Assembly (NCBI GenBank): GCA_038239485.1
Contig: JBBSET010000006.1
Coordinates: 19,200 to 83,199, forward strand
Reading direction: 5' to 3'
DNA from: DASQEH01 sp038239485
Lineage (GTDB): Bacteria > Actinomycetota > Actinomycetes > Propionibacteriales > Nocardioidaceae
Length of the DNA: 64,000 nucleotides
Shown here in pieces: positions 35,396-44,161 of the stretch (its first letter is position 1; each line of letters opens with the position of its first letter). The position numbers and the translations under genes were made by a program. The notes beneath the pieces are model-generated. The model had not been told where the DNA came from, did no database searches, and was given only the letters and a program-made list of their open reading frames with translations.

Positions 35396-36694
35396 TCAGT
35401 CAAGCTCCGGCGACTGTTCGGCAACGGGGGATGGAGGAATGCGACCGGGCGGTGACCCCGAGGGTCCGCGCAGCGGGGAGGTCCAGGCGACCGCGACGCC
35501 GACGAACGTGAGGGACGACACCGCGACCATGGCCGGCTGGATCCCGACGAGGAGGCCAAGCAGGCCTGCGGCCAGGGCTCCGACGGTTCCTCCGACACCC
35601 CAGGCCAGCATCCGCCCGGCAGTGTTCACCCGGCTGAGGAGGCGCTCAGGCGTGACCTGCTGGCGGTACGAGATCGAGTTGACCACCACGAGCATGTACG
35701 AGCAGCTCCACGCGAAGAGGCCGAGGGCCGCCAGCTCCCAGCTCGGTGCCAGACTGGTCAGCACGCCGATCAGGGCCGAGGCGGGTAGGGCCAGCAGAGT
35801 GATCCGGGCGGCGCTGGTCGTGCGCAGGAGTCTCGGCAGCGCGACGACAGCGAGCAGTCCGCCGACGCTCCAGGACCCGTAGACGAACCCGAACCGGAGC
35901 CCGGCGGTGCCCACGCCGAGGACCCGGTCGCACCAGACGACCATCAGGGAGACGAACCCCATACCGGCTGCCGACTGGAGGGATCCGACGATGGTCATCG
36001 TGCGTACCCCGGCGTGGTCGACCAGGTATCTCAGGCCCTCGGCGATGTCGGAGAAGAGGACCCGGACGCTCATCGGCGCACGCGCGCGCGAGCTGTCGTA
36101 CATGGGCCTGGCGATGGTCGCGATGCATGCGGCCGAGGCGAGGTAGCTGACCGCGTCAACCGCAAGCATCGTCGCCGGGTGGAGGACAGCGAGCCCGATC
36201 CCGACCAGCGACGGCACCATGATCTCGCACACCGAGGCCGCTCCGAAGACGGCGGCGTTGGCCTGGGCGATCCGTGCCCTGCCCACGAGCAGCGGCATCG
36301 CTCCGAAGTTCGCCCCGTCGAAGAACACCGCCACGCCCGGTACCAGAAACGCCACGAGCATCAACTGAGCCACCGTCAAGACTCCCAGCCAGTGAGCCAC
36401 CGGCACCGACACGATCGCCACCGCGTCGACGCAGTCGGCCACCACCATCACGAGCCTGCGGTCCCACCGGTCGGAGAGCGCGCCCGCGAAGAGTCCCAGC
36501 AGCACGTACGACGCGGTCTCGAGGGCCGAGACGGAGGCGGTCAGGACGGCGGATCCGCTGACCCGGTACACCAGCACCGGCAGCGCGATATAGCTGACGA
36601 TCGTGCCGGCGGTGGAGAGCAGGCGCGACCACCAGTACCGCCGGAAGTCCGGGTCGTCGCGCAGTCGTGAGTCAGCTGCCGTCGAGGAGCGCAT
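35396..36694 (-). CDS. MFS transporter, multidrug/enterobactin-exporter-like
   Basis: 432 residues with about 12 hydrophobic segments. The opening DDPDFRRYWWSRLLSTAGTIVSYIALPVLVYR and the loop GALSDRWDRRLVMV match the MFS_3/EntS-like group of exporters. Its start overlaps the end of the VOC gene by 23 bp, putting it third in an RHH-VOC-MFS operon. A VOC protein next to an efflux pump often means drug binding or detoxification paired with export; this is inference. Confidence 0.85.
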   Translation of the reverse strand: MRSSTAADSRLRDDPDFRRYWWSRLLSTAGTIVSYIALPVLVYRVSGSAVLTASVSALETASYVLLGLFAGALSDRWDRRLVMVVADCVDAVAIVSVPVAHWLGVLTVAQLMLVAFLVPGVAVFFDGANFGAMPLLVGRARIAQANAAVFGAASVCEIMVPSLVGIGLAVLHPATMLAVDAVSYLASAACIATIARPMYDSSRARAPMSVRVLFSDIAEGLRYLVDHAGVRTMTIVGSLQSAAGMGFVSLMVVWCDRVLGVGTAGLRFGFVYGSWSVGGLLAVVALPRLLRTTSAARITLLALPASALIGVLTSLAPSWELAALGLFAWSCSYMLVVVNSISYRQQVTPERLLSRVNTAGRMLAWGVGGTVGALAAGLLGLLVGIQPAMVAVSSLTFVGVAVAWTSPLRGPSGSPPGRIPPSPVAEQSPELD

Positions 36695-37414
36695 GCACCT
36701 GACACTCTCGCCCGTCCGGGTCGGTCACCGTGACCATCTCGCCGAAGTCCTTGCGCTGGACGGTGGCGTCCGAATAGCCCCCGGCGACCAGCCGGGCAGC
36801 CACGTCGTCGAGCGCCTCGGTGGTGGCGAACGTCAGCTGGACGGCAGCACGCCCCGCGACGATCGGAAGCTCCTGGGGGTAGGCGCGGTGCAGCCCGACG
36901 TAGCCGTGGTCGCCCCCACCCGCTGCATACATCTGGAAGAAGCCGTTGCCGCCGTCGACACGCGTCAGGCCGAGCGCCTCCAGCCATCCGCTCGCGGGGC
37001 CGTCCGGTTCGGTGAACCGGACCGGCACCACCCTGAGGCTCGCGGCCGGCGAGTCGGCCTGGACGACCCGGTAGCCATAGAGATCGTCGCTACGACCATC
37101 GATGGACACGGTGTCACCGAGTGGGTCGATGGACGTCAGCACCTGGCCGTACGCCTCGTCGTACACCGCCACGTCGGCGACTCCGGCGTCGACGAGCTGC
37201 CGGGCGAGTCCCCTGAGATCGTCGACCTCGAAGCTCAGACTGGTCTCGGCCGCCACGTGGCCCTGATCTGACGTGGCGGCGTCGTGCAGCGCCAGCATTC
37301 CACCGCCGGCGACCATCTCGACATCCTCGGACGGAGCCCGAGGACCTCGAGAAAGCGCTGCATCTCCTCGATGCTGTCGGTGAACCGCACTGGGCGGACC
37401 GCGATCGCGGTCAT
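36672..37414 (-). pseudogene. Two-domain VOC (glyoxalase/bleomycin-resistance fold) protein, frameshifted
   Basis: The first 30 codons from the ATG at 37414 read MTAIAVRPVRFTDSIEEMQR then FLEVLGLRP, a standard VOC start. The frame then breaks at about 37330, and homology resumes in another frame with EDVEMVAGGGMLALHDAA and LSFEVDDLRGLARQLVDAGV to a second VOC half (RVVPVRFTEPDGPASGW, EALGLTRV, CQVHALLDGS). One missing base explains it. Restored, it would be about 246 residues with two VOC repeats. Either a genuine recent mutation or an assembly indel. The ATG overlaps the RHH gene stop by 4 bp. Confidence 0.8.
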
Positions 37415-37578
37415 CGCTTCGCCTCTCCGTGGCTGGTCAAGTACTCCTGCAGGGCCCGCTCGACGAGAGCGGAGAGGCTTGCGCCCTCGTCGATGGCCTG
37501 ATGCTTGGTCCGCCTGATCAGGTCAGGTGGAAGGTACACGTTGAACTGCGCCTTCTCGGGCTGCCCCTTCCAGATCAC
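37411..37578 (-). CDS. Small ribbon-helix-helix (CopG/Arc-like) protein
   Basis: 55 residues beginning with GTG: VIWKGQPEKAQFNVYLPPDL and onward IRRTKHQAIDEGASLSALVERALQEYLTSHG. The strand QFNVYLPPDL followed by two helices is the ribbon-helix-helix DNA-binding or antitoxin fold. Its stop overlaps the ATG of the VOC gene (ATGA), so it heads an operon with VOC and MFS genes and is a likely autorepressor. Immediately upstream, at 37585-37594, is the palindrome ATGCTAGCAT next to a TATGAT -10-like element. No toxin gene is adjacent. Confidence 0.82.
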   Translation of the reverse strand: MIWKGQPEKAQFNVYLPPDLIRRTKHQAIDEGASLSALVERALQEYLTSHGEAKR

Positions 37579-37584
37579 ACTAGA

Positions 37585-37598
37585 ATGCTAGCATCATA
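37585..37598 (-). promoter_or_regulatory. Palindrome and -10 element before the RHH operon
   Basis: TATGAT (minus strand, 37598-37593) is followed immediately by the overlapping palindrome ATGCTAGCAT (37585-37594), 6 bp before the GTG. A repressor bound here would cover the promoter; RHH proteins often bind such short palindromes. No good -35 is visible. Confidence 0.45.
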
Positions 37599-37654
37599 GC
37601 CACCACCCGGCAATGCCGAGAAGCCAGGACTCTGACGCCTCTGCGGGCGCGCGA

Positions 37655-38830
37655 TCAGGAGACGGAGACGACCGGGCTTCCAGCAGGTCGAGTGAGGCCG
37701 TCGTCGCCGACCGGCTCGCCCATCTGGTCGGCCAACCTCATCGCCTCCTCGATCAGCGTCTCGACGATCATCGCCTCGGGGACGGTCTTGATCACCTCAC
37801 CGCGGACGAAGATCTGACCCTTGCCGTTGCCGGACGCGACGCCGAGGTCGGCCTCGCGAGCCTCGCCGGGGCCGTTGACCACGCACCCCATCACGGCGAC
37901 GCGCAGTGGTACCTCCATCCCCTCCAGACCAGCGGTGACCTCGTCCGCCAGCTTGTAGACATCGACCTGCGCCCGTCCGCACGAGGGGCAGGAGACGATC
38001 TCGAGCCGGCGTGCGCGCAGGTTGAGGGACTCCAGGATCTGCAGTCCGACCTTGACCTCCTCGACCGGAGGGGCCGACAAAGAGACGCGGATCGTGTCGC
38101 CGATCCCCTGCGACAGCAGCGCCCCGAAGGCGACCGAGGACTTGATCGTGCCCTGGAAGGCCGGTCCCGCCTCGGTCACGCCCAGATGCAAGGGCCAGTC
38201 GCCGGCTTCGGACAGCAGCTCGTAGGCCTTGACCATGACGACCGGGTCGTTGTGCTTGACCGAGATCTTGAAGTCGTGGAAGTCATGCTCCTCGAAGAGC
38301 GAGGCCTCCCACACGGCGGACTCGACCAGCGCCTCCGGGGTGGCCCTGCCGTACTTGGCCAGCAGCCTCGGGTCGAGCGAGCCGGCGTTGACACCGATCC
38401 GGATCGAGGTGCCCCGGTCCTTGGCCGCGAGGGCGATCTGCTTGACCTGGTCGTCGAACTTGCGGATGTTGCCGGGGTTGACCCGGACGGCCGCGCACCC
38501 GGCGTCGATGGCCGCGAAGACGTACTTCGGCTGGAAGTGGATGTCAGCGATCACCGGGATCTGCGAGTGCGAGGCGATCTGCGGCAGGGCGTCGGCGTCG
38601 TCCTGGCTCGGGCAGGCCACGCGCACGATGTCGCAGCCCGATGCTGTCAGCTCGGCGATCTGCTGCAGCGTGGTGTTGACGTCGGACGTGAGCGTCGTGG
38701 TCATCGACTGCACCGACACCGGCGCATCGCCGCCGACGAGCACCTTGCCGACCTTGATCTGCCGGGTCTTGCGACGCGGAGAGAGCACCGGGGGCGGCGC
38801 CGTCGGCATCCCCAGGTTGATCGTGGTCAT
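37655..38830 (-). CDS. ispG: (E)-4-hydroxy-3-methylbut-2-enyl-diphosphate synthase
   Basis: A 391-residue [4Fe-4S] enzyme of the non-mevalonate isoprenoid pathway. The TIM-barrel half has VSVQSMTTTLTSDVNTTLQQI and VRVNPGNIRKFDDQV; the C-terminal cluster domain carries the cysteines in SCPSCGRAQVD and GCVVNGPGEAREADLG. It lies 9 bp after the site-2 protease gene, the usual actinobacterial pairing; dxr, which often precedes these, is not in the window. Confidence 0.96.
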   Translation of the reverse strand: MTTINLGMPTAPPPVLSPRRKTRQIKVGKVLVGGDAPVSVQSMTTTLTSDVNTTLQQIAELTASGCDIVRVACPSQDDADALPQIASHSQIPVIADIHFQPKYVFAAIDAGCAAVRVNPGNIRKFDDQVKQIALAAKDRGTSIRIGVNAGSLDPRLLAKYGRATPEALVESAVWEASLFEEHDFHDFKISVKHNDPVVMVKAYELLSEAGDWPLHLGVTEAGPAFQGTIKSSVAFGALLSQGIGDTIRVSLSAPPVEEVKVGLQILESLNLRARRLEIVSCPSCGRAQVDVYKLADEVTAGLEGMEVPLRVAVMGCVVNGPGEAREADLGVASGNGKGQIFVRGEVIKTVPEAMIVETLIEEAMRLADQMGEPVGDDGLTRPAGSPVVSVS

Positions 38831-38839
38831 GGTGGCTCC

Positions 38840-40162
38840 TCAGCCGCTCAGGGTGATGGGGTTGACGATATCGGCCCAGACGAGCAGCACGCCCATCACG
38901 ATCAGCACACTGGCTGCCGCGTAGGCGATAGGCAGCAGTTGAGCGACGTCGGCGAAACCTGGGTCCGGTCGGCCCCGGACCCGAGCCAAGCCGCGGCGCA
39001 GTGCCTCGTACAGCGCGCCGGCGATATGGCCGCCGTCGAGCGGCAGCAGGGGGATGAAGTTGAAGAGCGCCACGAAGAGGTTCACGACCCCGAGCAGCGT
39101 CAGCAGCGTCGCCCAACGGTCGGCCACGCTGATCTGAGTGTCGGAGGCGACTTCGCCGGCGACCCGGCTCGCTCCGACGACGCTTATCGGGCTCTGCGGG
39201 TCACGCTTCTGGACCCCGAGGGCGGCTTTGACCACGCCGACCATCCGCTGCGGCATCTGGATCAGGGCCTGGCCGGTGCCCTTGGTGTAGTCCCACATCG
39301 TCGAGGCGACGTATGCGGCGTCCTGACGCTGTCTGGTCTCCTCCGGGGTGACGCCCAGAAAGCCGACATCGACGTACAGCGAGCCGGTCGCCGTCAGGCT
39401 GGGGCGCTGCGACACCGCCGTGTTGGTGGTCAACGTGATGTCCTTGCCACCGCGGTTCACCACGATGCTGGCCGGGCCTGAACGGTTGGTGCGGATGGCT
39501 GCCGCGAACTGGTCCCAGCTCGTCATTCGCACACCGTTGAACGAGACGATCTTGTCGCCCGCACGGAACCCCGCCTTCAGCGCCGGTGAGACGGGGTCGG
39601 CGTTCGGGTTGGGGGCAACCACGCAGGGGCGGTTGCCGTCGCTGGCCGGGATGACGCAGTCGGAGATGGCGCTCACCGTCAGCGTCGGGGTATTGACGCC
39701 GATACCCATGAAGACGCCACCGAGGAGCAGCACTGCCAACGCGACGTTGGTCAGCGGCCCACCCGCCATCACGATGATCTTCTTCCACCAGGCCTGTCGA
39801 TAGAACAACCGCGGCTCGTCTGCCGGCGTCACGTTCTGGTACTCCAGCGCCCGCGCATCGGCGATCAGCCGCCCGAAGAAGCCGTTGCGGATCCCCCGGA
39901 CCTCGCCGTCGGCACCGCGCCGCTCCGGTGGAAGCATCCCCACCATCCGGATGAAGCCGCCGAGCGGGAACGCCTTGATGCCGTACTCGGTGTCTCCACG
40001 CTTGACCGACCAGAGCGTCTTGCCGAACCCGACGAAGTACTGCGTGACCTTGATGCCGAACAGCTTGGCAGGCACCATGTGCCCGACCTCGTGCAGACCG
40101 ATCGAGACGAGAACGCCGAGCAGGAACAAGATGACCCCGAGGGCATAGACCAGGCTGGTCAT
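38840..40162 (-). CDS. M50 site-2 protease (RseP/Rip1 family)
   Basis: A 440-residue membrane metalloprotease for intramembrane proteolysis, probably of anti-sigma factors. Zinc motif HEVGH is at residues 24-28 in the first membrane segment; the second-ligand motif is FNFIPLLPLDGGHIAGAL near the C terminus. Between them is a PDZ domain (ALKAGFRAGDKIVSFNGVRMTSWDQFAAAI). An AGGAGG lies 14 nt before the ATG. It stands directly upstream of ispG. Confidence 0.93.
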   Translation of the reverse strand: MTSLVYALGVILFLLGVLVSIGLHEVGHMVPAKLFGIKVTQYFVGFGKTLWSVKRGDTEYGIKAFPLGGFIRMVGMLPPERRGADGEVRGIRNGFFGRLIADARALEYQNVTPADEPRLFYRQAWWKKIIVMAGGPLTNVALAVLLLGGVFMGIGVNTPTLTVSAISDCVIPASDGNRPCVVAPNPNADPVSPALKAGFRAGDKIVSFNGVRMTSWDQFAAAIRTNRSGPASIVVNRGGKDITLTTNTAVSQRPSLTATGSLYVDVGFLGVTPEETRQRQDAAYVASTMWDYTKGTGQALIQMPQRMVGVVKAALGVQKRDPQSPISVVGASRVAGEVASDTQISVADRWATLLTLLGVVNLFVALFNFIPLLPLDGGHIAGALYEALRRGLARVRGRPDPGFADVAQLLPIAYAAASVLIVMGVLLVWADIVNPITLSG

Positions 40163-40330
40163 CGGTGCGTCGGTCCTCCTGCCAGGGGTGGTGGGACGGA
40201 GCGTCGCCCCACGCGGTCGCGGTGCCAGCGGTCAGCGCCGGTGACGCCTCCACGCTGAGGTCGCCCTTGATAGAGGGTACGTCGCCGTCCACCGGCACCG
40301 CAGCGATCGGGTCAACTCCAAGAACCTGAT

Positions 40331-40366
40331 CCCTCGGCCGAAGATTTGTGACCCTTCGGCAGAGGG
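40331..40366 (-). terminator. Terminator-like hairpin after the aldehyde dehydrogenase gene
   Basis: Arms CCCTCGGCCGAAG (40331-40343) and CTTCGGCAGAGGG (40354-40366) pair over 13 bp with one mismatch around a 10 nt loop, starting 5 bp past the stop codon. The remaining sequence to 40163 shows nothing more. Confidence 0.65.
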
Positions 40367-40371
40367 TGGGG

Positions 40372-41814
40372 CTACAGGTCGAGGCCGGTGAGGACCATCA
40401 CGCGGTCGTAGGTGTAGTCCTGCATCGCGTACCTGACTCCCTCGCGGCCGACGCCGGAGTCCTTGACGCCGCCGTACGGCATCTGGTCGGCCCGGTAGCT
40501 CGGTACGTCCCCGACGATCACGCCGCCGACCTCGAGCTCGCGGTGTGCCCGGAAGGCAGTCTGCAGGTTGTGGGTGAAGACGCCTGCCTGCAGGCCGTAG
40601 GACGACGCGTTGACCTTCGCGAAGGCGTCGGCGTCGGCCGGGACGGACTCGAGGGTCAGCACGGGCCCGAACACCTCCTGACACGACACCTTGTCGTCGG
40701 CAGCGACCCCTTCGAGCACTGTCGGCTCGACCGTCGTACCCTGCCGGCCGCCACCGGTCAGGACAGTGGCACCGCCCTGGACGGCCTCGTCGACCCAGCT
40801 CACGATCCGCTCCGCGGCCTCCTCGTTGATCACTGGGCCGACCCGCGTCGCGTCGTCGAAAGGGTCGCCGACGGCGAGCGCCTCGACAGCCGCGACCACC
40901 CGGGACCTGAAGGCGTCGTAGACGCCTTCGTGCACGAACGCCCGCTGGACGCCGACGCAGGACTGCCCGGCCTGGTAGTTCGAGAAGGTGGCCGTCCGAT
41001 CCGCCGCCCAGTCCAGGTCGTCGTCGCTGCTCCAGTCGCTGCAGACGACCGCAGCACCGTTGCCGCCGAGCTCGAGCGTGACGTGCTTGTGCGGAGCCGC
41101 CTTCTGGATCTGCCAGCCCACCGGCCCGGAGCCGGTGAAGGACACCACCGGCAGCCGTTCGTCGGCGACCAGCGACGTCGCCTGCTCGTTGGGCACGTTG
41201 AGCACGCTGAGCATCCCTGCGGGCAGGTCGGTCTCGGCGACGAGCTCGGCGAGGACGAGCGCAGAGAGTGGTGTCTTCGGTGCCGGCTTCAGCACGATCG
41301 GGCTGCCGACAGCGAGCGCCGGGGCGACTTTGTGCGCTACCAGGTTGAGCGGGAAGTTGAAGGGCGAGATCGCGAGCACGGGTCCCCTGGGCACCCGCCT
41401 GATGTGGGCCACCCGGCCCTCGGCGGCCTTGTCGGTGTCGAGCCGCATCGACTCGCCCGACCAACGCCTGGCCTCCTCCGATGCGAGCCGGAACACCGAC
41501 ACCGCGCGGGCAACCTCTCCTCGGGCCCAGAAGATGGGCTTGCCGTTCTCCGAGGTGATCAGCCGCGCGAGCTCCTCGGCGCGATCGCTGATCCGGCGGC
41601 TGATCGCCAGGAGGGCGTCGGCGCGGACGTAGATGGGCAGCGCCGCCGCCTCGTGTCGCAGGTCGTGGGCGGCCTGGACCGCCTCCTCGACCTGCTCGGG
41701 GGTGGCCCAGGTGGTCACGGCGACCGGTTTCCCGGTGTACGGATTCAGGATCTCGAAGCTATCGGTCCCGTCGACCCACTTGCCCGCCACATGCATGGGA
41801 TATGTCCGCGTCAT
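40372..41814 (-). CDS. NAD(P)-dependent aldehyde dehydrogenase, succinate-semialdehyde type candidate
   Basis: 480 residues. It has the cofactor segment SPFNFPLNLVAHKVAPALAVG, the general-base Glu in HVTLELGGNG, catalytic Cys in QAGQSCVGVQ, and EVFGPVLTLE. It is divergent from gabT over 117 bp, which makes succinate semialdehyde, the GabT product, the natural substrate candidate. The subfamily resembles broad-range aldehyde/phosphoglyceraldehyde dehydrogenases, so specificity is uncertain. A TAGCGT hexamer ends 7 nt before the ATG, a leaderless pattern. Confidence 0.85.
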   Translation of the reverse strand: MTRTYPMHVAGKWVDGTDSFEILNPYTGKPVAVTTWATPEQVEEAVQAAHDLRHEAAALPIYVRADALLAISRRISDRAEELARLITSENGKPIFWARGEVARAVSVFRLASEEARRWSGESMRLDTDKAAEGRVAHIRRVPRGPVLAISPFNFPLNLVAHKVAPALAVGSPIVLKPAPKTPLSALVLAELVAETDLPAGMLSVLNVPNEQATSLVADERLPVVSFTGSGPVGWQIQKAAPHKHVTLELGGNGAAVVCSDWSSDDDLDWAADRTATFSNYQAGQSCVGVQRAFVHEGVYDAFRSRVVAAVEALAVGDPFDDATRVGPVINEEAAERIVSWVDEAVQGGATVLTGGGRQGTTVEPTVLEGVAADDKVSCQEVFGPVLTLESVPADADAFAKVNASSYGLQAGVFTHNLQTAFRAHRELEVGGVIVGDVPSYRADQMPYGGVKDSGVGREGVRYAMQDYTYDRVMVLTGLDL

Positions 41815-41931
41815 GCCTCAGACGCTAGCGCCTGGCGCACACCACCTCGAGACCGGCGGCCGGACGGCCCAGCGCCCACCACGGGCATCCCCGTCTGGCG
41901 GGATGTCGCCGGATCGGCATACGGTGGCTGC

Positions 41932-43281
41932 ATGACTGACACAACGACCGGTGGACCGGATCTCCCGCAGGAACGACGGCTGATCACGCAGATCCCGGGG
42001 CCGAGGTCGAAGGCTCTGCACGAGCGCAAGTCGCGGTCGGTATCGGACGGTATCGGAGTGACGCTCCCGGTCTACGTCGCTGCGGCAGGCGGCGGCGTCA
42101 TCGTCGACGTGGACGGCAACTCGCTCATCGACATGGCCGCGGGCATCGCCGTGGCCAGCGTCGGCAACGCCGCACCTCACGTGGTCGAGCGCGTCAGCCG
42201 GCAGGTGCAGCGATTCACACACACCTGCTTCATGGTTGCGCCATACCAGCTGTACATCGAGGTCTGCGAGCTGCTCGCCGAAGTGACTCCCGGAGATCAC
42301 CACAAGAAGTCGCTGCTGCTGAACTCAGGCGCCGAGGCGGTCGAGAACGCCGTGAAGATCGCGCGCACCCACACCGGCCGCGATGCCGTGGTGACCTTCG
42401 ACCACGCCTACCACGGCCGTACCAACCTGACGATGGCGATGACCTCGAAGAATGTGCCGTACAAGAACGGGTTCGGCCCGTTCGCCGGCGAGGTGTACCG
42501 CGCTCCGATGTCGTACCCGTTCCGCGAGCCGGTCCCGATCTCGGGGCGCGAGGCGGCGGACCGGGCAATCTCGATCATCGACAAGCAGGTCGGTGCCGCC
42601 AACACCGCGTGCCTGGTGCTGGAGCCGATCCAGGGCGAGGGCGGCTTCGTCGTCCCGGCGGGCGGCTTCCTGCCGCGGCTGGCCCAGTGGTGCACCGACA
42701 ACGGTGTCGTGTTCGTCGCCGACGAGATCCAGACCGGCTTCTGCCGCACCGGCGACTGGTTCGCCAGCGAGCACGAGGGCGTGGTGCCCGACCTGATCAC
42801 CACGGCCAAGGGCATCGCCGGTGGCCTGCCGCTCGCCGCGGTGACGGGCCGCGCCGAGATCATGGACGCGGTGAAGGCCGGCGGGCTCGGCGGCACCTAC
42901 GGCGGCAACCCGGTGGCATGTGCGAGCGCGCTGGGCGCGATCCAGACGATGAAAGAGCTCGATCTCCCCGCCAGGGCACGTCACATCGGCAGCATCTTGA
43001 CGCCGCGGCTCAAGGAGCTGGCGAGTCGATACCCGATCATCGGCGAGGTACGCGGCCGCGGCGCGATGGTCGCTGTCGAGCTCATCGAGCCCGGTACGCG
43101 CAAGCCCGATGCGGCGTCGACGGCCAAGGTCAACGCGGCCTGCCACGCCGAGGGCGTGATCACCTTGACCTGCGGGACGTTCGGGAACGTCTTCCGGTTC
43201 CTGCCCCCGCTCGTGATCGGCGACGACCTCCTCGACGAGGCGATGACGGTCTTCGAGAAGGCACTGGCCGACGTCTGCTGA
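41932..43281 (+). CDS. gabT: 4-aminobutyrate aminotransferase
   Basis: A 449-residue class III PLP aminotransferase moving the amino group of GABA to 2-oxoglutarate. Key segments: GITLPV-like GIGVTLPVYVAAAGGGVIVDVDGN, LLLNSGAEAVENAVKIARTHTGR, VVTFDHAYHGRTNLTMAMT, VLEPIQGEGGFVVPAGGFLPRL, VADEIQTGFCRTG, and the PLP Lys in ITTAKGIAGGLPLAA. TACGGT lies 6 nt before the ATG with no ribosome binding site, a leaderless signature. The reading frame is open far upstream, but that is antisense to the aldehyde dehydrogenase. Confidence 0.93.
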   Translation: MTDTTTGGPDLPQERRLITQIPGPRSKALHERKSRSVSDGIGVTLPVYVAAAGGGVIVDVDGNSLIDMAAGIAVASVGNAAPHVVERVSRQVQRFTHTCFMVAPYQLYIEVCELLAEVTPGDHHKKSLLLNSGAEAVENAVKIARTHTGRDAVVTFDHAYHGRTNLTMAMTSKNVPYKNGFGPFAGEVYRAPMSYPFREPVPISGREAADRAISIIDKQVGAANTACLVLEPIQGEGGFVVPAGGFLPRLAQWCTDNGVVFVADEIQTGFCRTGDWFASEHEGVVPDLITTAKGIAGGLPLAAVTGRAEIMDAVKAGGLGGTYGGNPVACASALGAIQTMKELDLPARARHIGSILTPRLKELASRYPIIGEVRGRGAMVAVELIEPGTRKPDAASTAKVNAACHAEGVITLTCGTFGNVFRFLPPLVIGDDLLDEAMTVFEKALADVC

Positions 43282-43291
43282 GCCGGTCGCC

Positions 43292-44161
43292 ATGACGAAG
43301 GCGAGGGAGCAGTCGGCCCGCGAGCAGGCGGCCAGGGCAGCAGATCGGTCGGGTGTCACGATCCGGACCCTGAGCGGGCTTGCCGAGCTCGAGCGGCTGG
43401 TCGACCTCCTCGTCGACATCTGGGCCGGAGACGCGATCCCTCCGATCAGCCTCGAGCATCTGCGGGCACTGACCCACAGCGGGAACTACGCCAGCGGCGT
43501 CTACGCCGACGAGAGTCTGGTCGGCGGCAGCGTGGCGTTCTTCGGCCCCCCCGCACAGCGCACGCTGCACTCCGACATCGCCGGGATACGCCGAGACGCC
43601 CGGGACCGCCAGGTCGGGTTCGCGCTCAAGCTGCACCAGCGGGCCTGGGCTCTCGGCCAGGGCATCGAGACCGTGACCTGGACCTTCGACCCGCTGATGA
43701 GCCGCAATGCCTATCTCAACCTCGGCAAGCTCCGAGCTCGCGGTGTCGCCTACCGCGAGGACTTCTACGGGGCCATGGCCGACGGGATCAACCAGGGTCA
43801 GGGCAGCGACCGCCTGCTCGTGGCCTGGCGCATCGCGTCGGACGACGTCGCCACCGCCTGCGACGGTGCGTCGCTCGTCGTCGCGGCGGCTGACCTGAGC
43901 GCGCCGCTCCTGCTCGCCGAGGTCGCCGGCTGCCCGGTGGAGGGCCATGTCGGGCGCGGGGCCGCCACTGTCCGCGTCGCCATCCCCGCGGATATCGACG
44001 CCGTCCGCCGCGCCCGGCCCGACGTTGCTCTGACCTGGCGGCTCGCGGTCCGCACGACCATGGGCGCGGAGCTGGCGGCCGGCGGCCGAGTCACCGGGTT
44101 CGACCGCCGCACGGGCTATGTCATCAATCGATCGGAGCGGCATGCGGATCACGCGGGTTGA
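43292..44161 (+). CDS. Predicted GNAT superfamily acyltransferase (COG3375 type)
   Basis: 289 residues. The core reads GNYASGVYADESLVGGSVAFFGPPAQRTLHSDIAGIRRDARDRQVGFALKLHQRAWALGQGIETVTWTFDPLMSRNAYLNLGKLRA, matching the unusual large GNAT group linked to N-acylamino acid racemases. It starts 10 bp after gabT and overlaps the racemase gene by 20 bp. In Geobacillus, a GNAT next to such a racemase N-succinylates D-amino acids; an analogous role is inferred here. Confidence 0.8.
   Translation: MTKAREQSAREQAARAADRSGVTIRTLSGLAELERLVDLLVDIWAGDAIPPISLEHLRALTHSGNYASGVYADESLVGGSVAFFGPPAQRTLHSDIAGIRRDARDRQVGFALKLHQRAWALGQGIETVTWTFDPLMSRNAYLNLGKLRARGVAYREDFYGAMADGINQGQGSDRLLVAWRIASDDVATACDGASLVVAAADLSAPLLLAEVAGCPVEGHVGRGAATVRVAIPADIDAVRRARPDVALTWRLAVRTTMGAELAAGGRVTGFDRRTGYVINRSERHADHAG

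Noticed and set aside
37411..37578. RHH protein as antitoxin of a toxin-antitoxin pair
   Set aside because: The coupled downstream gene is a VOC-fold protein, not a toxin family, so an autorepressor reading is preferred.
40348..41931. A very long plus-strand open frame running into gabT
   Set aside because: It is antisense to the aldehyde dehydrogenase gene, has Arg/Gly/Asp-rich nonsense composition, and real gabT homology begins at the ATG at 41932.
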